Assembly (NCBI GenBank): GCA_044233745.1
Contig: JBIIJN010000002.1
Coordinates: forward strand, 1-64,000
Length of the DNA stretch: 64,000 bases
Direction of reading: 5' to 3'
Source of the DNA: UBA6165 sp044233745
GTDB lineage: Bacteria; Bacteroidota; Bacteroidia; Flavobacteriales_D; Crocinitomicaceae
Part shown: positions 1 to 8,056 of the stretch, in pieces
How positions within the stretch are numbered: the stretch's first letter is position 1
How the letters are laid out: each line of letters starts with the position of its first letter
Notes under the pieces: generated by a model
The model's database searches: none
Told to the model about the DNA's origin: nothing
What the model saw: only the letters and a program-made list of their open reading frames with translations
Program-made: the position numbers and the translations under genes

Positions 1-93
1 ACGACTATATGGGCGGTTGGTGCTAAATACATCTGCCTCAAAGGTGGCATGTGGTTACCCATTTCGCGTATTGTTGATGTGAAGATGTACTAA
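1..93 (+). CDS. 3' end of an unidentified protein (partial)
   Basis: Frame 1 is open from the first base to a TAA at 91-93 and encodes about 30 C-terminal residues, including the stretch KGGMWLPISRIVDVKMY. A good intrinsic terminator follows at 114-143, which supports a real plus-strand gene end. The piece is too short to assign a family. Confidence 0.5.
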   Translation, partial: TTIWAVGAKYICLKGGMWLPISRIVDVKMY

Positions 94-113
94 AAAAAAA
101 AATTTTATCTGTA

Positions 114-143
114 AAAGGTCGGCTTTTGGGCTGGCCTTTTTTT
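114..143 (+). terminator. Intrinsic terminator after the truncated first gene
   Basis: Arms AAAGGTCGGC and GCTGGCCTTT form a 10-bp stem with two G-T wobbles, a six-base loop and a run of seven T. The next gene converges from the other strand and ends at 156, so the hairpin probably separates two convergent genes. Confidence 0.75.
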
Positions 144-155
144 GATTCAGCGATT

Positions 156-1220
156 TCAATAGGTAAACAAGGTAAACACCACATACATCAGGAAACCAGA
201 GAGAAATAGTCCCAAAATTGCTCCCAAAATGGCCACTACGGATAGTCCCGTGCCCCATTGTTTGCCTTTTGAATTTTTGATTTCTCGAATGCCTTGAATG
301 CCCTTGACTATTGAAACGATGCAACCTATGGCAATCGCCACTAGAAGCAATCCAGTTAGAAAAGGAAGCTCATACAATAGCAATAACACTGCTGACATGC
401 CTGCTATCATCAACATTGGAATCATCAACACAGCCAGCAATGACTTTTTGTTAAGGCGCTTTCCATTTTGATTTTCTGCAAAAATGGGATCCTCATCAAT
501 GCTTGCATCTGGTTTATAGTCTATGTTTGTATCTGGTTTACAGTCTATTGAATTCCCGCGTATAAATGTTGTTTGGTCGCATCTGGTTTCTATCGTCCAT
601 TTATAGCCTGCTGGTTCAGTTTGTGAATAGAACACAATGGAACAGTTGCTGCCTTCACAGATGGGTTCCGGGGTTTTGAAAACATAAATTTTCGAGTCGC
701 TCAAAGATTCTCGAATAATGCGGTACTCAGATAGTCTTCCGTTATCAGAATACAGTCCTTTGGGTTGAGTCCAAGTCAATTTGTAAGTGTCTTTTCCCAT
801 ATAGGCACAAGTCAAATCTGTAACTTTCGGACAATTGTCATTACTTGTACTATTCTGATTTCTATTGGAATAAACCGGCTTGAGTATTTCTTTATTACTG
901 GCACTTTCTGCAACCACATCAGCATCTAAAGTTGCATCGTACGCCATTGAATTATCGGGCATATCAAGTGATGCAAGTTCAGTGTTGAATTGGTCATCAA
1001 TTTGATTTTTGTTTTCTGAAATCGATTGAATATCAAGTTGTTTACCTGAAACTGGTGTTTCATCTTCATTTTGGGAATTTGTGTGAATCACTTTTTTTAA
1101 TTTCCCCTGCTTGAGCTTGTTGGGGTAGTGCGATTGATATATTCCAGAACCACTGATGCAACTACCTAACAAAATTGTAAGTAGGACAATAAAATAAATG
1201 GATAGACTTCGATTTTGCAT
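156..1220 (-). CDS. Lipoprotein with FN3-like segment and C-terminal membrane domain
   Basis: The 354-residue product starts with a hydrophobic segment ending in a lipobox-like LLGSC near residue 20, so an outer-surface or periplasmic lipoprotein is likely. Residues about 60-125 are polar and low in complexity. Residues about 130-215 hold four cysteines and a WTQPKG..EYRIIRES pattern resembling a fibronectin type III fold. Residues about 255-354 contain two or three hydrophobic spans around a KGIQGIREIKNSKGKQWG loop, as in DUF4190-type membrane domains. A lipid anchor combined with a multi-span tail is unusual. Function is unknown. Confidence 0.7.
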   Translation of the reverse strand: MQNRSLSIYFIVLLTILLGSCISGSGIYQSHYPNKLKQGKLKKVIHTNSQNEDETPVSGKQLDIQSISENKNQIDDQFNTELASLDMPDNSMAYDATLDADVVAESASNKEILKPVYSNRNQNSTSNDNCPKVTDLTCAYMGKDTYKLTWTQPKGLYSDNGRLSEYRIIRESLSDSKIYVFKTPEPICEGSNCSIVFYSQTEPAGYKWTIETRCDQTTFIRGNSIDCKPDTNIDYKPDASIDEDPIFAENQNGKRLNKKSLLAVLMIPMLMIAGMSAVLLLLYELPFLTGLLLVAIAIGCIVSIVKGIQGIREIKNSKGKQWGTGLSVVAILGAILGLFLSGFLMYVVFTLFTY

Positions 1221-1321
1221 CTTGTTTTTAAGCGAAAGTCAGACTTTCAATTTTGTTGACCAAATTCCATAAAAAAAGGCTGCCTAAACGAACAACCTTT
1301 TCATAAATTGGTGATATAAAC

Positions 1322-1567
1322 TTATTTCTTCAAATCACAATGCGCATGCGTGTGCTCTGGGTTGGCCGCCAAAGTTGTTTCATAGCCTTCACATATTTCC
1401 TCGGCTTTTTTCTTGGATACATCTGCAATGGGGTAAGAAATATTTTCTTCGTGCGTGTGATCCTCATGTGTTTCATCGTAATGACAATTGCAAGAGTAAT
1501 CGCGTGTGCAGGAAGTCATGAATCCGAAACCAAGTGCCATTGCTACTAATAATACATTCTTTTTCAT
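1322..1567 (-). CDS. Small His/Cys-rich lipoprotein
   Basis: The 81-residue protein has a signal peptide ending in the lipobox FMTSC (Cys about residue 20). The mature part is rich in His, Cys, Asp and Glu: CNCHYDETHEDHTHEEN near the N-terminus and HTHAHCDLKK at the C-terminus. This composition suggests divalent metal binding in the periplasm (inference). It has a near-ideal promoter at 1594-1623 whose -33 element lies inside a 15-bp palindrome. I do not recognise a named family. Confidence 0.8.
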   Translation of the reverse strand: MKKNVLLVAMALGFGFMTSCTRDYSCNCHYDETHEDHTHEENISYPIADVSKKKAEEICEGYETTLAANPEHTHAHCDLKK

Positions 1568-1593
1568 ATCGTTTAAATTTGTTGATTCTGGTG

Positions 1594-1623
1594 CAAATGT
1601 AAGGGTATTTTTTATAAATGCAA
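1594..1623 (-). promoter_or_regulatory. Promoter of the His-rich lipoprotein
   Basis: Read on the minus strand the site is TTG-N19-TACATTTG, an exact fit to the Bacteroidota sigma consensus. The predicted start leaves a leader of about 20 bases before the ATG at 1567. Confidence 0.7.
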
Positions 1624-1633
1624 CTCAGTTGCA
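1619..1633. promoter_or_regulatory. Perfect 15-bp palindrome, candidate operator
   Basis: The sequence TGCAACTCAGTTGCA is a perfect 7-1-7 inverted repeat. It overlaps the -33 TTG of the lipoprotein promoter and lies about 45 bases upstream of the mdh promoter on the other strand. The 7-1-7 geometry is that of Fur-superfamily boxes. A metal-responsive regulator would suit the His-rich product, but this is inference. Confidence 0.5.
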
Positions 1634-1675
1634 AATATTTTCTAATTTTACTTCAAAGTATTGGTGTAATGAGCC

Positions 1676-1705
1676 TTGTTGAATCTAAAAAACTTGCTAC
1701 TTTTG
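1676..1705 (+). promoter_or_regulatory. Promoter of mdh
   Basis: TTG (1676-1678), 19 bases, then TACTTTTG (1698-1705) match the Bacteroidota consensus exactly. Transcription would start near 1712. The in-frame ATG at 1716 would then have almost no leader, so the ATG at 1743 is preferred as the mdh start. Confidence 0.75.
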
Positions 1706-1742
1706 CACAAAATTTTTGTTAACCCCCACACAATATAAAATT

Positions 1743-2678
1743 ATGAAAGTTACTGTAGTAGGAGCTGGAAATGTTGGAGCCACATGTGCAGATGTTTTGG
1801 CGCACAGAGAAATTGCCAACGAAATTATTTTGTTGGACATCAAAGAAGGATTTGCTGAAGGTAAAGCCCTTGATGTTTGGCAATCTTCACCAATTGGTAT
1901 GTACGATTCACGCACCATTGGTTCAACGAATGATTATGCTATGACTGCTGGCTCTGATGTAGTAGTTATTACTTCAGGTCTTCCACGCAAACCAGGCATG
2001 AGCCGCGACGATCTTATCGCAACCAATGCCGGTATTGTGAAATCCGTTACTGAAAACATTGTGAAGCATTCTCCAGATGCCATTATTATCGTTGTTTCAA
2101 ATCCTTTGGATGTGATGACTTACTGTGCTTATTTGAGCGCTAAAGTAGATTCTAACAAGGTGTTTGGAATGGCAGGTATCTTAGATACAGCCCGTTACAA
2201 AGCATTTTTGGCTACAGAATTGAATGTTTCTCCAAAAGATATCCAAGCGGTTTTGATGGGTGGTCATGGAGATACAATGGTTCCACTTCCAAGATATACA
2301 ACAGTTGGCGGTATTCCTGTAACTGAATTGATTGAGAAAGACAAATTGGATGCGATCATCGAGCGCACGAAGTTTGGTGGTGGCGAAATCGTGAAATTGT
2401 TGGGCACTTCAGCTTGGTATGCGCCAGGTGCAGCTGCTGCTCAAATGGTTGAAGCCATCGTGCGCGACCAAAAACGCGTATTCCCAGTGTGTGCTTGGTT
2501 GAACGGTGAGTATGGTATGAATGATATCTACTTGGGTGTTCCAGTAATCTTGGGTAAAAAAGGTATCGAGCGCATCATCGAATTGGACTTGAACGCAGAC
2601 GAAAAACAATTGCTTGAAGAATCTGCAGTTGCTGTGAAGTCGGTGATGGATGTGCTTGACGGCATGAACGTTGCGTAA
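1743..2678 (+). CDS. mdh: Malate dehydrogenase (NAD-dependent)
   Basis: The 311-residue product interconverts malate and oxaloacetate in the TCA cycle, in the cytoplasm. It begins MKVTVVGAGNVGATCAD, a Rossmann glycine motif starting within the first residues. It carries VVVITSGLPRKPGMSRDDL and VSNPLDVMTY, with the catalytic His in LMGGHGDTMVPLPRYTTV. This is the LDH-like tetrameric MDH type common in Bacteroidota, at the usual length. The start at 1743 fits both the family N-terminus and the promoter. An efficient terminator lies at 2821-2856. Confidence 0.97.
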   Translation: MKVTVVGAGNVGATCADVLAHREIANEIILLDIKEGFAEGKALDVWQSSPIGMYDSRTIGSTNDYAMTAGSDVVVITSGLPRKPGMSRDDLIATNAGIVKSVTENIVKHSPDAIIIVVSNPLDVMTYCAYLSAKVDSNKVFGMAGILDTARYKAFLATELNVSPKDIQAVLMGGHGDTMVPLPRYTTVGGIPVTELIEKDKLDAIIERTKFGGGEIVKLLGTSAWYAPGAAAAQMVEAIVRDQKRVFPVCAWLNGEYGMNDIYLGVPVILGKKGIERIIELDLNADEKQLLEESAVAVKSVMDVLDGMNVA

Positions 2679-2820
2679 TTTTTGTTAGAATTTACCAGAT
2701 ACTTCGTTGCTTCATTTTTTTAATCAGTCATTAGCTTTTGCTGACTCCTTAAATTAAAAAAGTTGAAGCGCCTGGTCTCTGAAAAATTCTATTCAAAAAT
2801 TGATTTTCTTTATATGATAT

Positions 2821-2856
2821 AAGCGCCGAATTCGAAAGAGTTCGGCGCTTTATTTT
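2821..2856 (+). terminator. Strong intrinsic terminator after mdh
   Basis: Arms AAGCGCCGAATTC and GAGTTCGGCGCTT pair over 13 bp (one wobble) around a GAAA tetraloop, followed by TATTTTTATTT. The hairpin also sits just beyond the 3' end of the convergent operon that stops at 2900 and may act on both strands. Confidence 0.85.
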
Positions 2857-2899
2857 TATTTAACTTGATCGTAATTCGTTTGAATTCAAAAGAAATATT

Positions 2900-4000
2900 T
2901 TAATTTTTAATACGCATTTCAACACCAATGGCTTTGTGGTCTGAAAGCACTTCGTTTTGTAGCGTAAAATTGAGCGCTTCAAATGAAGTGTCATAAAAAA
3001 CATAATCGATGCGATTGGAAGGCATCTTTCCAACATAAGTGCGACCAAATCCACTACCTACTTGGTGGAAAGCGTCGCTGTAATTGGTTTTCAATTGGCG
3101 GTAGGCATAGCTCGTTGGGGTATCATTCAAATCACCGCACAAAATAACTGGGTGCTCAGATGTAGCTGCATGTTCGAGGATGAGTTTCAACTGCGTAGCG
3201 CGTGTTCGAGAAGCAGCCAGAAAACGTCTGATGAGGTTTTTGGCTTTGTTTTGATCTACTTCGTTCACGTCCATTTCAAATTCTTCGAAAACAGCATAAT
3301 CGAGCTCATTGAAACTGATGCTGCCAATATGAAAATTATACACGCGAATGATTGAGCTATCTATTTGTATATCAGCATATACGCAGTGATTTGAAGATTT
3401 GCTTTCTAGGTCGATTGTGCCTTGATTGATTATTGGAAATTTACTGAAAATCGCGCAGCCAAAAAAGGTATTTTTATTGGTGCCAGTAACAAATGAACCT
3501 GCATGAAAAGGCAGTTGAAACCTAGATTTTATTTGCTTCAAGGTCATAAATTGGCGCGGTCGGTCTTCGTAGAAAAACTCTTGAAAACATAATATTTCTG
3601 GAGCTTCGCCTTGGATATAATTCAAAATGCTGTCACGCACAAGTAGCGGTCCTACATTCATGTTTTCATATAAATCAAAAGACCGCACGTTGTAGCTCAT
3701 GATTTTGAAACTGTCTTTTGTGTCATCACTTGCCGAACCTAGGGCGTAATATTGGGTATGCAAGTTCCATCCCAGCAAAACAATTAGGGCATAGGAAGCC
3801 AACAATTTCCATTTTCCTGTAAACAAAACCAGAAACAATGTAGCCAGAGCGACCAAGAAAATATAGGGGTATCCATAAGCCAAAATAACAAAAATTCGCG
3901 ACGAATCTGGATTGACATGTGTAGCGATGTAGCACAATACAAGCCCCAAAAATGGCAGTGAAGTCAGAAGCACAAAACTATATTTCAGTAAGTTTTTCAA
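2900..4000 (-). CDS. Endonuclease/exonuclease/phosphatase family membrane protein
   Basis: The 366-residue protein has two or three hydrophobic spans in residues 1-90, then an EEP fold. Visible metal-site and catalytic elements are IMSYNVRSFD (about 100), ILCFQEFF, NFHIGS, ILCGDLNDTP (about 290) and the C-terminal LSDHKAIGVEM His. The catalytic domain probably faces the periplasm behind the membrane anchor. The substrate cannot be told from the sequence; relatives cut DNA or phosphodiesters or dephosphorylate lipids. It starts 5 bases after the upstream rhomboid gene, so it is the last gene of the mutL-rhomboid operon. Confidence 0.85.
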   Translation of the reverse strand: MKNLLKYSFVLLTSLPFLGLVLCYIATHVNPDSSRIFVILAYGYPYIFLVALATLFLVLFTGKWKLLASYALIVLLGWNLHTQYYALGSASDDTKDSFKIMSYNVRSFDLYENMNVGPLLVRDSILNYIQGEAPEILCFQEFFYEDRPRQFMTLKQIKSRFQLPFHAGSFVTGTNKNTFFGCAIFSKFPIINQGTIDLESKSSNHCVYADIQIDSSIIRVYNFHIGSISFNELDYAVFEEFEMDVNEVDQNKAKNLIRRFLAASRTRATQLKLILEHAATSEHPVILCGDLNDTPTSYAYRQLKTNYSDAFHQVGSGFGRTYVGKMPSNRIDYVFYDTSFEALNFTLQNEVLSDHKAIGVEMRIKN

Positions 4001-4004
4001 GGGC

Positions 4005-4925
4005 TTAGAGTTTGTCTTTTTGATTGAATAGATATTCTTTCTCGGCTTTGGTTAGTCCATCGTAGCCTTTGCGTTTTATTTTGTCCAAGATGGCATCTAC
4101 TTTGAATTGAATCTCTTGTTTTGTTTCAAAGTACTGTTCATCGGCTTTGTGGTAATGTTTCACCTTTGGCTCTTTCACCGTTCTCATAAACATACGCGAA
4201 CGCATGGCAGGAAATCCACCTTTGAAAAAACTACCAAAACTTTCAAACCACTTAATAAATCGGTCGAAGGTGCCCAATCCAATTATGGACATAACGCCAA
4301 ATGTCGCTCCCCCCAAATGAGCAATATGTGCAACACTGCTAAAATCTGTAAGCCTCAAGAAGTCTGAAATCACCAAAAACAAAGCGATGTAAACGAGGCG
4401 CACTTTGAACAAACCAAACAACATCACTTCATACAAAGGTTTGAAATAAGCTGTTGCGATAAATAAGGCATAAACAGCCCCAGAGGCACCAATCATACCC
4501 ACAAAATACACCGGTCGATAGGAATACATCGGAATGAAGAATTCGGCCAACATTTGAGCGAGCGCTGCCATAAGTCCACCGAGAATATAAACGTATATGA
4601 GTCTTTTATTACCCAAGAACTGAGTAAACAACTGCGCACCAAAATACAACCAAAGCATATTAAATGCCAGATGAAGGAATCCTTGATGGGCAAACATGTG
4701 GGTGAACCAGGTCCAAGGTCTCTGGAAAATTTCAGGGTAGGTGTTGGGCAGTACAAAAAGGAAATCGATAATCTCAGTAAAGGTGTTTTTTTTCCAGAGC
4801 GGAACACCGTTGTCAAATTGATAGAACAAATTGATAATCAGAAAAATAACGACGTTAAAAAAGATAATCTTAAAAGACCATCCGCCGTATCGAAATTTGG
4901 ATTTTATGAGTTCGGAAAAAGTCAT
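4005..4925 (-). CDS. Rhomboid family intramembrane serine protease (copy 2)
   Basis: The 306-residue membrane protein has about six hydrophobic spans. The catalytic serine is in GMIGASGAVYALF (GxSG form) and the catalytic His in VAHIAHLGGATFG. A WTWFTHMFAHQGFLHLAFNMLW segment gives the usual HxxxN helix. The soluble tail (about residues 240-306) is basic and ends in KRKGYDGLTKAEKEYLF, a feature of Bacteroidota rhomboids. The start at 4925 (MTFSELIKSKF) is preferred over an upstream ATG that would overlap the preceding gene. Together with the adjacent copy it forms a tandem pair. Confidence 0.92.
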   Translation of the reverse strand: MTFSELIKSKFRYGGWSFKIIFFNVVIFLIINLFYQFDNGVPLWKKNTFTEIIDFLFVLPNTYPEIFQRPWTWFTHMFAHQGFLHLAFNMLWLYFGAQLFTQFLGNKRLIYVYILGGLMAALAQMLAEFFIPMYSYRPVYFVGMIGASGAVYALFIATAYFKPLYEVMLFGLFKVRLVYIALFLVISDFLRLTDFSSVAHIAHLGGATFGVMSIIGLGTFDRFIKWFESFGSFFKGGFPAMRSRMFMRTVKEPKVKHYHKADEQYFETKQEIQFKVDAILDKIKRKGYDGLTKAEKEYLFNQKDKL

Positions 4926-4932
4926 GTTGTAT

Positions 4933-5634
4933 CTAATAAAACTGGTTTCGGTCTTTTTGCCAGAAATACGAAATTGCCAATCCGCAAAATGCCCCACCTA
5001 AATGCGCCAAATGACCTATTCCTGAAAGCACAAATGGATAAATCGCCAAAATTATAGAGACCACCATAAAGAAAATGAATACTTGCTTGATTTTGAATCG
5101 AAATGGTAAAAACATCAACATTACCTCGGTGTTGGGAAAATACCTGTAAACAACAGCAAAAATACCAAATAAAGAGCCCGAAGCACCAAGCCCGCTTGTA
5201 TTCACTATGTTCGAGACTCTGGTTAAATTAGCCGGATTGTTAACTGTTTCTCCAATTGAAATGAACGCACTTTCCCTCAAGACCATCAATTCGATAGCGC
5301 TGCCGATGTGCGTCAAAAGTCCTCCAGCAATTCCACAACTCAAATAAAGAAAAAGCATTTTTTTCTCGCCAATAAATCGCTCCAGTTGACTGCCAAAAGA
5401 CACAAGCGCCAACATATTGAATAGTATATGCCAAATTTCGTAATGAGAAAACATACTAGTGACGTACTGCAGAGGCATGAAATTCGGTGAGGTGTAGTGG
5501 AATTGAATGAAATAGACCATGAACCCCATGTTTTGCGTTTGTGCTAAAAGTCGCATGATAATAAACACCGCAACATTGGCTATCAACAGGTTTCTAACCA
5601 TCGGTGTCATATTTTTGAAAACTTGATCTAACAT
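4933..5634 (-). CDS. Rhomboid family intramembrane serine protease (copy 1)
   Basis: The 233-residue protein has about six membrane spans. Catalytic elements are the Ser of SGLGASGSLFGIF and the His of IGHLAHLGGAFCG, with SHYEIWHILFNMLALV as the HxxxN helix. Both catalytic residues are intact. It lacks the long cytosolic tail of the following copy and diverges widely from it, so the pair is an old duplication. It lies 33 bases after mutL and 7 bases before the second rhomboid. Confidence 0.92.
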   Translation of the reverse strand: MLDQVFKNMTPMVRNLLIANVAVFIIMRLLAQTQNMGFMVYFIQFHYTSPNFMPLQYVTSMFSHYEIWHILFNMLALVSFGSQLERFIGEKKMLFLYLSCGIAGGLLTHIGSAIELMVLRESAFISIGETVNNPANLTRVSNIVNTSGLGASGSLFGIFAVVYRYFPNTEVMLMFLPFRFKIKQVFIFFMVVSIILAIYPFVLSGIGHLAHLGGAFCGLAISYFWQKDRNQFY

Positions 5635-5667
5635 ATTGAAATAGATTTAATGGTTTGTCGGATAAAA

Positions 5668-7500
5668 TTAAAAATCATGAGTCAGTTCTTTTAAGTCAAC
5701 AATTTTGAGAATTTTATTACCACTGGGGTCGAAACTGTGTTCTGCACATGAAAAAAGTTCTTGCACAACATGGTTGAGTTCCTCTTGCGACATGTTCTTT
5801 TTGGTATGATAGGCAGTTGTCTTGGCCAATGAAAGCACGAGTGTGTGTACAATTTCACCTACGTCAATATCGCGCAGCAAGAAAGTGCTCAAAATATCAT
5901 CGAAGTATTGAAGTACCTGTTCCGTTTCCAACATGGCCGGAGCACCGCTGATTAGTATGAGTTCATTTTCCAAGCGCCATTGAAAACCCAAACGTTCGAT
6001 GTTTTTTTCTTGCTCGTTTAAAAATGCTGCCTCCGAAATGGAAATTTCACGTTCTACTGGGAATAACAATTGCTGACTTCCTAAGGGCTCCATCATAAAA
6101 TGCTGAATCAATTGGTCGTAAGCAACTCTCGTTTGAGCGCGTTTCAGATCAACCAATAAAACGCCAGTTTTCGAAGTGCAAAGTGCATAGCGTTGTTGTA
6201 TTTGGAGAATGGGACCCGCAGTACTTGGATTGTTTTCGGTATCGTCGTCAAGCAATTCATGCATCTGAGAATTTTCCGATTTGGGTTGCTCAATCACGGC
6301 ATACATCTGCTCCCAAGCTTCTCTGTTGGGTTTGATTTGCTGATTTTTGTTTCCAGAATTTCCTCCTCCGGCGGGTTTAAAAGTAGATGGGTCGAAAGGA
6401 TTGAAATTGGGATTCACCGTAATGGTTGGGATTTTTATCGGTTCATCTTTGCTCGGCGGCGTATAAGGAAAACCCATTTCTTGCTCAAAATCTAAGGTGG
6501 GTGTGATGTTGAATTTACCCAAAGTTTGTCGAACAGTGCTTCGCAAAATAGAATATATGTTGCGGTCTTCCTCAAATTTGATTTCTGTTTTGGTGGGATG
6601 CACATTCACGTCAATCATGGCTGGATTCACATCGAAATAAATGAAATAGGATACTTGATGGTCTTTGGGAATCAAATTATCGAAAGCAGATTTTACGGCA
6701 TGATGGAAATAACGGTCCTTGAAAAAGCGGTTGTTCACGAAGAAATATTGTTCTCCAGATGTTTTTTTGGAGAATTCTGGCTTCAACACAAATCCTTTGA
6801 TACTAACAATGTCGGTATATTCCTCGATGGGCACCAATTTATCGTTGAATGATTTACCAAAAACATCAACGATGCGCTTTCTCAAATTATTGGTTGGCGC
6901 AAGGCGGTACACCTCGTTTCCGTTGTGTGAATAACTGAATCCAACTTCTTCGTGGGTGAGGGCAATTCGTATAAATTCTTCCAAAATATGCTTGGATTCA
7001 ACCGTGTCTGATTTCAGGAAATTCCTTCGTGCTGGCACATTGAAAAATAGATTTTTAACGGCAAACGATGAACCGTTGGCACAAACCACGGGCTCCACAT
7101 TTTTCACAGTAGAACCCTCGATGCTCATCACGTGGCCCAATTCATTGTCGGCTTGTTTGGTTTTCAATTCTACGTGGGCAATTGCAGCTATCGATGCCAA
7201 TGCTTCTCCACGAAATCCTTTGGTGTTGAGTTTGTAAATGTCATCTACCTCGGCAATTTTAGAGGTTGCGTGTCGCTCAAAAGCCAAGTGCAAATCATTT
7301 TCAGAAATGCCATTGCCATTGTCCATAACTTGAATGAGCGTTTTGCCAGCATCTTTCACCACCAAATCAATTTGTGTAGCTCCTGCATCAATGGCATTTT
7401 CTATAAGCTCCTTTACCACAGAAGCGGGTCGTTGAATTACTTCACCTGCAGCAATCTGATTAGCAATGTGGTCAGGAAGAATTTTAATGACGTCTGACAT
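5668..7500 (-). CDS. mutL: DNA mismatch repair protein MutL
   Basis: The 610-residue protein couples MutS mismatch recognition to strand processing. The GHKL ATPase domain shows IAAGEVIQRPASVVKELIEN, the ATP-binding DNGNGI and GFRGEALASIAAIA. The transducer domain contains the NVHPTKTEIKFE motif near residue 305. After a Pro/Asn-rich linker (about 340-420) comes a dimerisation domain. At the place where endonuclease-type MutL carries DQHAxxER, this protein reads DLKRAQTR (about residue 450), so the nicking site appears degenerate. It starts 2 bases after the small membrane gene upstream, in one operon. Confidence 0.96.
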   Translation of the reverse strand: MSDVIKILPDHIANQIAAGEVIQRPASVVKELIENAIDAGATQIDLVVKDAGKTLIQVMDNGNGISENDLHLAFERHATSKIAEVDDIYKLNTKGFRGEALASIAAIAHVELKTKQADNELGHVMSIEGSTVKNVEPVVCANGSSFAVKNLFFNVPARRNFLKSDTVESKHILEEFIRIALTHEEVGFSYSHNGNEVYRLAPTNNLRKRIVDVFGKSFNDKLVPIEEYTDIVSIKGFVLKPEFSKKTSGEQYFFVNNRFFKDRYFHHAVKSAFDNLIPKDHQVSYFIYFDVNPAMIDVNVHPTKTEIKFEEDRNIYSILRSTVRQTLGKFNITPTLDFEQEMGFPYTPPSKDEPIKIPTITVNPNFNPFDPSTFKPAGGGNSGNKNQQIKPNREAWEQMYAVIEQPKSENSQMHELLDDDTENNPSTAGPILQIQQRYALCTSKTGVLLVDLKRAQTRVAYDQLIQHFMMEPLGSQQLLFPVEREISISEAAFLNEQEKNIERLGFQWRLENELILISGAPAMLETEQVLQYFDDILSTFLLRDIDVGEIVHTLVLSLAKTTAYHTKKNMSQEELNHVVQELFSCAEHSFDPSGNKILKIVDLKELTHDF

Positions 7501-7502
7501 GT

Positions 7503-7811
7503 TTAGGCACCAGTTTTCAATCGTTCCAAGAATTCACCAATGTCGCCTAAGCCGGCAAACACAAGAACTACTAGGAGTAAAACACCCAAAACAAGCACCA
7601 AACGCAAATTCGAATTCCACATAGATTTTCTGTAGTCGTCGTTGCGCACCCATGAATCTGATATTTTTGACCGCAACACTTCAGAACGTGATCCGTTTTC
7701 GCCTTGTTCGTGCATGCGATCATAAGCCCGTTGCTTCGATTTCAACTGCGTTTTTCTTTCATCATAATGTCGCGTTGGAAAATCGAAGCGTCGATATCCG
7801 TTGATTTTCAT
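7503..7811 (-). CDS. Small single-span membrane protein upstream of mutL
   Basis: The 102-residue product has a basic, aromatic N-terminus (MKINGYRRFDFPTRHYDERK), a charged middle and one hydrophobic span near residues 68-90 (LRLVLVLGVLLLVVLVFAG). Similar short proteins sit near mutL or rhomboid genes in flavobacteria and are sometimes mislabelled as riboflavin synthase subunits; nothing here supports that activity. ATGs at 7814 and 7835 are alternative starts. A TAACTTTG element at 7864-7871 (minus) probably drives this gene and the mutL operon. Confidence 0.7.
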   Translation of the reverse strand: MKINGYRRFDFPTRHYDERKTQLKSKQRAYDRMHEQGENGSRSEVLRSKISDSWVRNDDYRKSMWNSNLRLVLVLGVLLLVVLVFAGLGDIGEFLERLKTGA

Positions 7812-7863
7812 CATTGAAATCCCTTTAAAAAGCATCTTCTAGGTTTTAATATTATAATCATTA

Positions 7864-7871
7864 CAAAGTTA
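7864..7871 (-). promoter_or_regulatory. -7 element of the mutL operon
   Basis: The minus-strand octamer TAACTTTG matches TAnnTTTG and lies 50 bases before the start at 7811. No TTG occurs at the right distance, only a TG with 22-base spacing, so the promoter is weaker than the mdh type. Confidence 0.4.
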
Positions 7872-8056
7872 CATTTTCTCTTGGAAACTTTGGCATAAAA
7901 TTAGTCTTGTTAACTAAAAAGGTCTATTTCACTTATTCTTGTGTACAAGTTAATGATTCTTACATCCAAATCGTTGAATTAGCCCTTATTTTTGTTGCTC
8001 TTATGAAAACTAAAAAGTTGAATTGCCCGCGTTTTGTATATAATATTTTCAGTGAG

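Noticed and set aside
7503..7811. Riboflavin synthase beta subunit
   Set aside because: This label is often given to similar short proteins, but the product has a membrane span and none of the lumazine synthase motifs.
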